Positions 1 through 5,559 of a stretch of 5,559 nucleotides of DNA are shown in pieces. This stretch comes from Actinomycetota bacterium (lineage in GTDB: Bacteria > Actinomycetota > UBA4738). Made by a program: the position numbers and the translations under genes. The DNA lies in contig VAYC01000216.1 of assembly GCA_005885025.1 (NCBI GenBank), positions 5,689 to 11,247 of the forward strand, read 5' to 3'. A model generated the notes under the pieces. The model made no database searches, had not been told where the DNA came from, and saw only the letters and a list, made by a program, of their open reading frames with translations. Each line of letters starts with the position of its first letter. The first letter of the stretch is position 1.

Positions 1-2
1 GC

Positions 3-1121
3 CAAGCCGACACGTTCATCAGGACCACGGACCCCGCCCAGCCTCTGTTCCTGTACATGGCCCCGGCGGCCCCCCATGGTCCGGCGACGGCGCCCACCCG
101 CTACGCGCACTCCTTCTCGAACCTGACGCCGTACCGGCCACCGAGCTACAACGAGGCCAACGTTTCCGACAAGCCCGCATACATCAAGTCATTGAAGAAG
201 TTGAGCTCACTTCAGCGGAAACAGATCGACGCCTTCCGCATCAACCAATACCGAACGCTGCTCGCGGTGGACGATGCGGTGAACACGGTCGTCACGGCAC
301 TCTCCGACACGGGTCGGCTCGCCGATACGATGATCATCTTCGCCTCGGACAACGGCCTGACGTGGGCCGAGCACCGGTGGAGGGAAGGCAAGCTGGTCCC
401 TTATGACGAGAGCATCCGGGTCCCGCTGGTCATCCGGTACGATCCGTTAACCGCCACGGCCAGGACCGACGACCACATGGTGCTGAACGTCGATCTGGCT
501 CCTACCATCGCCGAAGCGGCCGGCGTGGCAGCTCCCGGAGCTGAAGGCGCGAGCCTCATGCCGCTGCTTGCCCAGAATTCGACCGACTGGCGGGATCACT
601 TTCTCATCGAGCACGAACAGGGAAACGACACCGTGCCGAGCTTCTGCGCCGTCCGGGACTCCCAACACCTGTTCACCACGTACAACACTGGAGAGCAAGA
701 GCTCTACGACCTCGCGGCGGACCCGTACGAGCTGACCAACCAGATATCCAACCCGGACGAGGCGCAGACAGCGGCCTCGCTACGCACGGAGGACCAGGAG
801 CTGTGCTCTCCGGTGCCGCCAGGGTTCGTGTTCCCCTACGATGCGCTGGCGCCCAGCACACCCACGGGTCTGTCGGCGACGTGTCCCCAGGGCACCGAGT
901 GCGACCTTTCCTGGCTTGCGTCGTCTGACAACGTGGGGGTGTCCGGGTACACGATCTACCGGGACGGCGTGAGCATCGCAACGGTCGGCGGCTCGACGCT
1001 TGCCTACGCAGATACGTCGGTGGCCCCGGAAACCACCTATACCTACACCGTGGACGCCTTCGACGTGGCGCAGAATCACTCGCCGCAATCCGACCCCGCT
1101 ACGGTGACCACGCCCCCCTAG
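3..1121 (+). CDS. Sulfatase (arylsulfatase-like), C-terminal part, with fibronectin type III tail
   Basis: This is the 3' part of a sulfatase gene. The frame is open from the first bases, before the first in-frame ATG at 57, so the true start and the catalytic Cys/Ser motif lie upstream of the window. Sulfatases hydrolyse sulfate esters and are usually exported. Visible family marks are LFLYMAPAAPHGP, whose His is normally in the active site, then FASDNG, the Asp-Asn metal ligands, and EHRWREGKLVPYDESIRVPL, with the conserved Lys and the RVP strand. The C-terminal subdomain follows, with ELYDLAADPYELTN, the usual LYDL..DP.E pattern. From about 849 a Pro/Thr-rich linker leads into a fibronectin type III domain (SGYTIYRDG, then TTYTYTVDAFD). 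Its two close cysteines (CPQGTEC) could form a disulfide. The substrate cannot be told from this part. The gene is probably transcribed separately from glnA. The sulfatase call is firm, secretion is inferred. Confidence 0.93.
   Translation, partial: QADTFIRTTDPAQPLFLYMAPAAPHGPATAPTRYAHSFSNLTPYRPPSYNEANVSDKPAYIKSLKKLSSLQRKQIDAFRINQYRTLLAVDDAVNTVVTALSDTGRLADTMIIFASDNGLTWAEHRWREGKLVPYDESIRVPLVIRYDPLTATARTDDHMVLNVDLAPTIAEAAGVAAPGAEGASLMPLLAQNSTDWRDHFLIEHEQGNDTVPSFCAVRDSQHLFTTYNTGEQELYDLAADPYELTNQISNPDEAQTAASLRTEDQELCSPVPPGFVFPYDALAPSTPTGLSATCPQGTECDLSWLASSDNVGVSGYTIYRDGVSIATVGGSTLAYADTSVAPETTYTYTVDAFDVAQNHSPQSDPATVTTPP
849..1118 (+). other. Fibronectin type III domain at the sulfatase C-terminus
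   Basis: The last roughly 90 codons of the sulfatase form a separate beta-sandwich module. It opens with APSTPTGLSA, has the SW and YTIYRDGV strands and ends in the YTYTVDAFD and PATVTTPP strands, the usual pattern of bacterial fibronectin type III domains. Such modules are often found on extracellular enzymes acting on polysaccharides, as spacers or surface-binding parts. This supports an exported enzyme, but a binding role is inference. Confidence 0.85.
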
Positions 1122-1182
1122 CCTGATATCCAGTCCGCACGGTCGGAGTCCATTCCCTCGATGGCCGCTATTGGCGGACGAA

Positions 1183-1209
1183 TTCACACGGAATTAACCG
1201 CCCCGAGAC
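1183..1209 (+). promoter_or_regulatory. Possible GlnR-type operator upstream of glnA
   Basis: Three five-base units ending in AC are set exactly 11 bases apart: TTCAC at 1183-1187, TTAAC at 1194-1198 and GAGAC at 1205-1209. This gives AC-n9-AC-n9-AC. The first two lie within a direct repeat, GAATTCAC and GAATTAAC. GlnR, the actinobacterial nitrogen regulator, is known to bind pairs of nnnAC units with this spacing, and glnA is a classic target. The units match the looser consensus but not GTnAC/GAAAC closely, and such a pattern can arise by chance in about 150 bases. A weak -35-like TTGGCG lies at 1171-1176, without a clear -10 partner. Confidence 0.25.
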
Positions 1210-1250
1210 CGGTGGGCTGTTCAGGCCGGGTAGGCTCCGACCGAACCTCG

Positions 1251-1260
1251 AGGAAGGAGG
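1251..1260 (+). promoter_or_regulatory. Strong ribosome binding site of glnA
   Basis: AGGAAGGAGG contains a full AAGGAGG Shine-Dalgarno core. It ends nine bases before the ATG at 1270, an ideal spacing. It fixes the glnA start and fits a highly expressed gene. Confidence 0.9.
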
Positions 1261-1269
1261 GGCATTCGC

Positions 1270-2722
1270 ATGCCTGAAGGTAAGGACGCTCCAAAGCCCG
1301 TCGCACCGAAAGACGTACTGGCCCTGGCCAAGGACGCCGGGGCGCAGATCGTCGACTTCCGCTTCTGCGACCTCCCCGGACTGATGCAGCACTTCTCCGT
1401 GCCCATGACCGAGCTCAAAGAAGAGGGCTTCGAAGTGGGATTCGGCTTTGACGGCAGCTCCATTCGCGGCTTCCAGGAGATCCAGGAGTCCGACATGCTT
1501 CTGGTCCCCGACCCGGAAGCCGCCTACATCGACCCCTTCCTCAAGGTTCCAACGCTCGTGCTGCACTGCTTCGTGAAGGACCCGGTGACCGGCGAGATGT
1601 ACAGCCGCGACCCTCGGTGGATCGCCCGCAAGGCCGAGCTGCACCTCCAGCAGACCGGCATCGCCGAGACGAGCTACTGGGGCCCGGAGTGCGAGTTCTA
1701 CATCTTCGACTCGATCCGGTTCGACCAGAACCAGCATGAACGAGGGCTACTACTACATCGATGCCGTCGAGGGCGCGTGGAACACCGGCTCAGAAGAGGG
1801 CGGCAAGAACCTCGGCTACAAGCCCCGGTACAAGGAGGGCTACTTCCCCCTCCCGCCGATGGACCACTACCAGGACCTGCGCTCCGACATGCTCCTGAAC
1901 CTCAACAAGGTGGGCATCTACGTGGAAGTGCAGCACCACGAGGTCGGCACGGCTGGGCAGGCGGAGATCGACATCCGTTACGACACGCTGCTGAAGACCG
2001 CGGACAACGTCATGAAGTACAAGTACGTGGTCAAGAACACCGCGCGCCTGGCGGGCAAGACCGTGACGTTCATGCCCAAGCCGATCTTCCAGGACAACGG
2101 CTCCGGGATGCACACCCACCAGAGCCTGTGGAGGGAAGGCGAGAACCTGTTCTGGGACGAACTGGGCTATGCCCAGATCTCCGACACCGCCCGTTACTAC
2201 ATCGGAGGCCTCCTTGCCCACGCTCCAGCGCTTCTCGGCTTCGCCGCGCCCACCACGAACTCCTATCGCCGGTTGGTCCCGGGCTACGAGGCGCCCATCA
2301 ACCTGGTGTACTCGCAGCGCAACCGAAGCGCGTGCGTCCGGATCCCCGTGTACTACAAGAGCGCCGAGGCGAAGCGCCTGGAGTTCCGCTCGCCGGACCC
2401 GTCGTGCAATCCGTACCTCGCGTTCTCGGCGATGCTCCTGGCGGGGCTCGACGGCGTGAAGAACAAGATCGAGCCGCCCGATCCCATCGACAAGGACCTG
2501 TACGACCTGCCGCCCGAGGAAGCCATGAACGTCAAGCAGGTTCCGGGATCGCTCGAAGAGGTGCTGAACGCGCTTGAGAACGACCACGAGTTCCTGCTGG
2601 AAGGGGGCGTGTTCACTCAGGACGTGATCGACACCTGGATTGAGTACAAGCGGACCCGCGAGCTCGACCAGGTGCGGCTGCGGCCTCACCCGTGGGAGTT
2701 TTGGCTCTATTATGACGTGTGA
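1270..2722 (+). CDS. glnA: Glutamine synthetase type I, reading frame broken once near 1732-1741
   Basis: Cytoplasmic dodecameric enzyme joining ammonia and glutamate to glutamine with ATP, the main route of nitrogen assimilation. In order are seen FRFCDLPGLMQHF, FGFDGSSIRGFQ, GPECEFYIFD with metal-binding Glu, EVGTAGQAEID, FMPKPIFQDNGSGMHTHQSL with ATP and metal ligands, GYEAPINLVYSQRNRSACVR, and the end WEFWLYYDV. DLYDLPPEE carries the Tyr that GlnE adenylylates, marking the I-beta type. The ATG at 1270 is set by a strong ribosome binding site. The first 155 or so codons (1270 to about 1734) are in one frame. The rest, from YYYIDAVEGAWNTG to the stop at 2720, is in the next frame, a net excess of one base. 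With that corrected the protein is about 482 residues, normal for the family. Both halves are fully conserved, so a sequence error or very recent mutation is likelier than decay. The ATG at 1736 is unlikely to be a real start, since that product would lack the N-terminal domain. Confidence 0.95.
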
Positions 2723-2748
2723 GAAACATCACTGAACGAACTCACAGC

Positions 2749-2777
2749 AAGGGCCGGTCATCAGGGGCCGGCCCTTT
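2749..2777 (+). terminator. Hairpin terminator after glnA
   Basis: A perfect 9-bp stem pairs AAGGGCCGG (2749-2757) with CCGGCCCTT (2768-2776) around a 10-base loop, starting 26 bases after the glnA stop. The T tract is only three bases (2775-2777), so it resembles the short-tailed intrinsic terminators of GC-rich bacteria. It likely ends the glnA transcript and separates it from the next gene. Confidence 0.75.
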
Positions 2778-2786
2778 GCATTACCC

Positions 2787-3246
2787 GTGTCATACCCCCG
2801 TGTTAAAAATAGGGCGGTGGACATCGACAGGGAGGAACTCGCCTGGGCCGCCGGATTCTTCGATGGGGAGGGTTGCTTCAGTTACTCCGAGGCGGGGAGA
2901 AATGCAGGCGTTCGGATCGCGCAGCGAGAGCGCGAGCCGCTCGAGAGATTCATGAAGGCTGCGGGCGTCGGGAAGATTTACGGCCCTTACGAGCAGCGTC
3001 ACAAGGATCAAATGGACCCGGAAGCCACAGTACTCGTTCCAAGTCACAGGCCACGAACGCGTACAAGCCATCGCTGCAATGCTCTGGTTCAAGCTGACCT
3101 CGATCAAGCGAGCGCAAGCCCAGAGGGTTCTCTGGAGAGCCACGCACTGCCGTCGGGGCCATTCGAAGCAGAAGGGCCATGCAGGATGCGGTCAATGCAC
3201 AGCTAGCTACTGGGAGTCGAGACGCCTGTGCGCCCGGACTGATTAG
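2787..3246 (+). CDS. LAGLIDADG homing-endonuclease-like protein, frame broken near 3010-3013
   Basis: A small protein of about 152 residues, once one extra base is allowed for, with a single LAGLIDADG motif near residues 21-29 (AAGFFDGEG inside LAWAAGFFDGEGCFS). The acidic residue near 28 is the usual metal-binding, DNA-cleaving position. KAAGVGKIYGPYE and, in the next frame, KPQYSFQVTGHERVQAIAAM and LWFKLTSIKRAQAQRVL continue the fold. The tail holds CRRGH and CGQC, a possible zinc knuckle (Cys codons 3148, 3187, 3196; His codon 3160). The first frame runs to about 3012 and would end at 3206. The homologous-looking protein goes on from TGG at 3013 and stops at 3244-3246. An extra A in AAA (3010-3012) explains this. 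The start is uncertain: GTG 2787 or GTG 2817, neither with a clear ribosome binding site. One-motif proteins act as dimers. It interrupts no gene here, so it is free-standing and may be an endonuclease, a derived DNA-binding protein or a decaying gene. Confidence 0.8.
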
Positions 3247-4192
3247 ATCCGGGCAGCCTAGGCTTCTGGTTCCACCGCCAGGTCTTCCGCGCGACGACAG
3301 CGGTGCGGTGCGCCAACACCACCCCCGCGATGACCAACGTCCCGCCCACGAGCTGGACGACCGACAGATGCTGGCCGAGGAAGATCCACGCGAACAGCGC
3401 GGCGGCGGGTGGCTCCGCGGTGGCGGCGGTCCCGGCGGTGGCCGGCGTCAGGACCCGGATCGCACCGACCGCGAGGAAGAACGGCACCAGCGTCCCGACC
3501 AGACCGACCCCCAGGACGGCCAGCGCTACCTTCGGCTGACCCAGCCTTCCGAATGGCCACGACCACCACGGCGCGAACACCGACCACGCCACGGTGGCCA
3601 CCACGAACCCCCAAAACAGAACCGTCGCGGGGGGCACGCCTCGCCGCCCGGCCCGGCCCGCGGTGAGCAAGTAACCGCCGAAGAGAAGCGCGGAGGCGCC
3701 CGCGGCGAGCAACCCTTTGCCGTCCACCTTGTGAAACCCCCCGTAAGCGCGGCTCACCAGGACGGCGCCGGCCAGCGTGAGGGCGGCGGCCACCCACGCC
3801 AGTCGCCGAGGCCGCAGCTCGGGCCGGCGGAAGGACGTCACCGCGGCCACGCCGAGCAACAACACGGGCGCGGTGTACTGGATCGACACCGCCACGCCCA
3901 CTGCCAGCCTGTCGATGGCGATGTAGTACGCGGCATTCACTCCCGCCACGCACAGGCCAAAGGCGACCAAGACCGGCAGGCTTCCCGGGGGGAGCCGGAG
4001 TTGATCACGCTCGCGCCATGCCAGGAGAAGAACGAGAAAGAACAGAGCCACCGCCACCCGGGCCTCGGCCATCCGAACCGGCGGCACGCCGCGGTCGAAC
4101 GCCACCTTCGCCATCACCGCAGCAAGGCCCCAGCAGGCCCCGGCCGCGACCACTCGGAGCACGGCGGCCGTGGTCGCGGGGCGGCCGCTCAT
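3203..4192 (-). CDS. EamA-family (drug/metabolite transporter superfamily) permease
   Basis: An inner-membrane protein of 329 residues made of two EamA repeats. About ten hydrophobic segments can be seen, near residues 10-30, 40-58, 71-90, 95-118, 130-147, 158-177, 187-207, 220-243, 250-273 and 278-294. ACWGLAAVMAKVAF in the first helix and ATAEPPAAALFAWIFLGQ near the end of the second repeat are typical of the family. Members export metabolites, amino acids or drugs, and the substrate cannot be told from sequence. A basic, polar tail of about 33 residues follows the last helix. The ATG overlaps the stop of the upstream phosphodiesterase gene (ATGA). A GGAAGG lies directly before it, too close to be a normal ribosome binding site, so coupling probably drives translation. 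The 3' end overlaps the converging homing-endonuclease-like gene by 44 bases. Third gene of the glnE operon. Confidence 0.93.
   Translation of the reverse strand: MSGRPATTAAVLRVVAAGACWGLAAVMAKVAFDRGVPPVRMAEARVAVALFFLVLLLAWRERDQLRLPPGSLPVLVAFGLCVAGVNAAYYIAIDRLAVGVAVSIQYTAPVLLLGVAAVTSFRRPELRPRRLAWVAAALTLAGAVLVSRAYGGFHKVDGKGLLAAGASALLFGGYLLTAGRAGRRGVPPATVLFWGFVVATVAWSVFAPWWSWPFGRLGQPKVALAVLGVGLVGTLVPFFLAVGAIRVLTPATAGTAATAEPPAAALFAWIFLGQHLSVVQLVGGTLVIAGVVLAHRTAVVARKTWRWNQKPRLPGSNQSGRTGVSTPSS
4189..4192 (-). other. ATGA stop/start overlap, phosphodiesterase to EamA gene
   Basis: On the minus strand these four bases read ATGA. The TGA ends the phosphodiesterase and the ATG starts the transporter. 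Such overlaps allow a terminating ribosome to restart, so the two proteins are probably made in linked amounts. Confidence 0.85.
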
Positions 4193-5355
4193 CCTTCCGG
4201 CCGGATCAGCAGGAACGGGACGAGCTGTTCGACCTGCGTCAGCGACCCGTGGTGCCCGACCAGGCTAGCCTGGAGCGGATCGACTTCACGCTGGAAGACG
4301 CCGATCGGGTCGTGAGCGGCGGCCACCACGTCGCCGATCCGCGGCCGGACTCGATCCAGCACCTTCGGCCCGAACCACCCGGCATCCACCGCCTCGTCCC
4401 GTGTGCGGACCCAATAGCGGTCTCCGAGCGTCTCCCGCCAGGAGGCGAAGACGTCCCGTTCGGCCCCCGGCCACGCGTAGACGTGCCGGGCTCGTGCCTC
4501 TCCGCCCAGCAGCCGCACGCCCTCCAGGAGGGCCGGTGCGTCGGCCACGTCCAGCCTGCCCTCTTCCGGGATGTTCAGCATGCCGTGGTCGGCGGTCACG
4601 ACCAAGGCGAAGCCGAAGGGGAGCCGTTCGGCTATGGATGAGACCGCTCCATCCACCTGCTCCAGATGGGCCAACCACTCATAGGAGCCGACCCCTTTCA
4701 CGTGGCCGTAGGTGTCCAGGAAGGGGTGGTACGCGTACACGGACGTTCGTCGCTCAGCGAACGCGGCGCCCACGGCGAGCACCAACTCCTCGAGCGAGTC
4801 GGCCGGCGCGTAGCGCCCCCCGCGGAGGATGGCCCGGGTCAGTCCCGAGTCGGCGTGGGCCGCCGGTCCGACCAGGGTGATCTCGGTTCCGGCCGCGGCG
4901 GCGCGCTCCAACACGGTGGGCTCGGGCTGCACCTCCTCGGGAACCAGTCGTTCGCGCAGGTCCTCGGTGGGACCGAACCCGTAGGGGACCCAGTGCAGGG
5001 AGTTGATCGGCCGGTCCAGCCCGGGGAGGGCGAACGTGTAGCCAACCAGCCCGTGCTGGCCGGGCGGCAGGCCGGTGCCGAGCGAGGCGAGGCTGGCGGA
5101 GGTAGTGGAGGGAAAGCCGGCGGTGAGGGACCGTCCGCGGTCGGACGCCGCGGCGAGGAACGGCGCGCTGTCCCGGTGGCCGCGAACGAGCTCCCACCCC
5201 AGTCCGTCCACCACCAGCACGCACACGCCGGGGAGTGATTCGATCCCCAGCGGGTTCGCGAACCCGGGAAGGCCGAGGGCGGCCAGGACCGAAGGGACCA
5301 GGTCCGACAGGGAAGCCTCGCCATAGCGAGGGACGAGCGGTTCCGCCGCCGTCAC
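4189..5355 (-). CDS. Nucleotide pyrophosphatase/phosphodiesterase, alkaline phosphatase superfamily
   Basis: A 388-residue two-metal hydrolase of the type I phosphodiesterase/nucleotide pyrophosphatase group, which cleaves phosphodiester or pyrophosphate bonds. Likely metal and catalytic residues, in order: Asp50 in VLVVDGLGW, the nucleophilic Thr near 84-85 in GFPSTTSASL, Asp214 and His218 in PFLDTYGHVKG, Asp256 and His257 in VVTADHGM, and His369 in GHHGSL. All expected sites are present, so it should be active. No signal peptide or membrane segment is visible, so it is probably cytoplasmic. That differs from many secreted relatives. The GTG start at 5355 overlaps the glnE stop (GTGA), and a GGGAG (5365-5369 on the plus strand) sits nine bases upstream, inside glnE. 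Its substrate is unknown. Sharing an operon with glnE suggests joint expression but does not prove a nitrogen role. Confidence 0.92.
   Translation of the reverse strand: MTAAEPLVPRYGEASLSDLVPSVLAALGLPGFANPLGIESLPGVCVLVVDGLGWELVRGHRDSAPFLAAASDRGRSLTAGFPSTTSASLASLGTGLPPGQHGLVGYTFALPGLDRPINSLHWVPYGFGPTEDLRERLVPEEVQPEPTVLERAAAAGTEITLVGPAAHADSGLTRAILRGGRYAPADSLEELVLAVGAAFAERRTSVYAYHPFLDTYGHVKGVGSYEWLAHLEQVDGAVSSIAERLPFGFALVVTADHGMLNIPEEGRLDVADAPALLEGVRLLGGEARARHVYAWPGAERDVFASWRETLGDRYWVRTRDEAVDAGWFGPKVLDRVRPRIGDVVAAAHDPIGVFQREVDPLQASLVGHHGSLTQVEQLVPFLLIRPEG
5352..5355 (-). other. GTGA stop/start overlap, glnE to phosphodiesterase gene
   Basis: On the minus strand these four bases read GTGA. The TGA ends glnE and the GTG starts the phosphodiesterase, whose Shine-Dalgarno-like GGGAG lies within the glnE end. 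This supports one coupled transcript. Confidence 0.8.
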
Positions 5356-5559
5356 GGCAACCCACTCCCGTCCCCGTAGAACACCCGATCCATGGCTGCC
5401 CGCGCCCGGTGCGTGATCCTCCGGTAGTCCTGGAGAAAGCGGTGGCGGGCCTGCTCCCCATAGCCCAACCGACGGGCCAGGGCCGCCTGGGCCTCGGGGG
5501 TCGGGGGGAGCGCCTCCACGGGGACGCGATGGTCGATCTCGAGCGCGTTCTTCACCTCG
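5352..5559 (-). CDS. glnE: Glutamine synthetase adenylyltransferase, C-terminal 68 codons
   Basis: Only the end of the gene is in the window. It is open to the window edge, and the in-frame GTG at 5555 is an internal Val codon, not a start. GlnE adds AMP to a Tyr of glutamine synthetase when nitrogen is plentiful and removes it when nitrogen is short. The end matches the family's C-terminal helical region: VKNALEIDHR corresponds to the ARNALVLVRG-like helix, followed by VEALPPTPEA, ALARRLGYG, FLQDYRRITHRARAAMDRVF and a short tail. The resemblance is to recalled actinobacterial GlnE ends such as that of M. tuberculosis. The nucleotidyltransferase motifs lie outside. Its substrate, GlnA, is encoded about 2.6 kb away on the other strand. 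First visible gene of the operon with the phosphodiesterase and EamA genes. Confidence 0.82.
   Translation of the reverse strand, partial: EVKNALEIDHRVPVEALPPTPEAQAALARRLGYGEQARHRFLQDYRRITHRARAAMDRVFYGDGSGLP

Noticed and set aside
1725..1745. Programmed ribosomal frameshifting in glnA
   Set aside because: No slippery heptamer or obvious downstream pseudoknot is seen, and glutamine synthetase is not known to use frameshifting. An error or mutation is simpler.
1790..2689. A 299-codon open frame on the minus strand opposite glnA
   Set aside because: It is the shadow of a strongly conserved glutamine synthetase frame in GC-rich DNA and has no recognisable motif of its own.
1736..2722. A separate short glutamine synthetase starting at the ATG at 1736
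   Set aside because: No ribosome binding site precedes it, and the N-terminal domain needed for the active site between subunits is coded just upstream in the other frame.
2787..3246. Group I intron or intein around the LAGLIDADG-like gene
   Set aside because: It is not inside a coding gene, the flanking glnA end is complete, and no intron core or intein splice motifs were seen.
3179..4315. A 378-codon open frame on the plus strand opposite the EamA gene
   Set aside because: Its product is rich in Arg, Pro, Gly and His with low complexity, typical of an antisense GC-rich shadow. The minus strand has a clear membrane protein.
4666..5238. A 190-codon open frame on the plus strand opposite the phosphodiesterase gene
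   Set aside because: No family motifs are seen, and the opposite strand has all metal-binding motifs of a known superfamily.
1..5559. tRNA, rRNA, CRISPR array or insertion sequence
   Set aside because: No cloverleaf, repeat-spacer pattern, transposase or terminal inverted repeats were found by eye.

Overview
The window is GC-rich DNA, probably from an actinomycete-like bacterium (Actinomycetota). The clues are a type I-beta glutamine synthetase resembling mycobacterial GlnA1, the end of a glnE gene for its adenylylating enzyme, and frequent GTG starts. This lineage call is inference from recalled protein resemblance, not a search.

Layout. Positions 3-1121 (+) are the C-terminal 372 residues of a probably secreted sulfatase whose start lies before the window. 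It ends in a fibronectin type III domain. A 148-base gap follows, with a strong Shine-Dalgarno and a possible GlnR-type operator, leading into glnA (1270-2722, +). glnA is complete except for one reading-frame break near 1732-1741. A hairpin terminator (about 2749-2777) closes it. Eleven bases later begins a small LAGLIDADG homing-endonuclease-like gene (2787-3246, +), also broken by one frame change, at about 3010-3013. Its last 44 bases overlap the end of the converging left-pointing cluster.

The minus-strand cluster reads from right to left. It has the last 68 codons of glnE (5352-5559), an alkaline-phosphatase-superfamily nucleotide pyrophosphatase/phosphodiesterase (4189-5355) and an EamA-family membrane transporter (3203-4192). 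Each junction is a 4-base stop/start overlap (GTGA, then ATGA), so the three are very likely one translationally coupled operon.

Biologically, the window joins glutamine synthetase with the enzyme that modifies it. GlnE adenylylates a tyrosine of GlnA, and the expected target motif (DLYDLP) is present here. The phosphodiesterase and the transporter share the glnE operon, but nothing seen ties them directly to nitrogen control. No tRNA, rRNA, CRISPR array or insertion sequence was seen, and there is no gene-free stretch over 300 bases. I found no convincing new system. The points most worth checking are the two frame breaks, the homing-endonuclease-like gene set right after the glnA terminator, and the possible operator.
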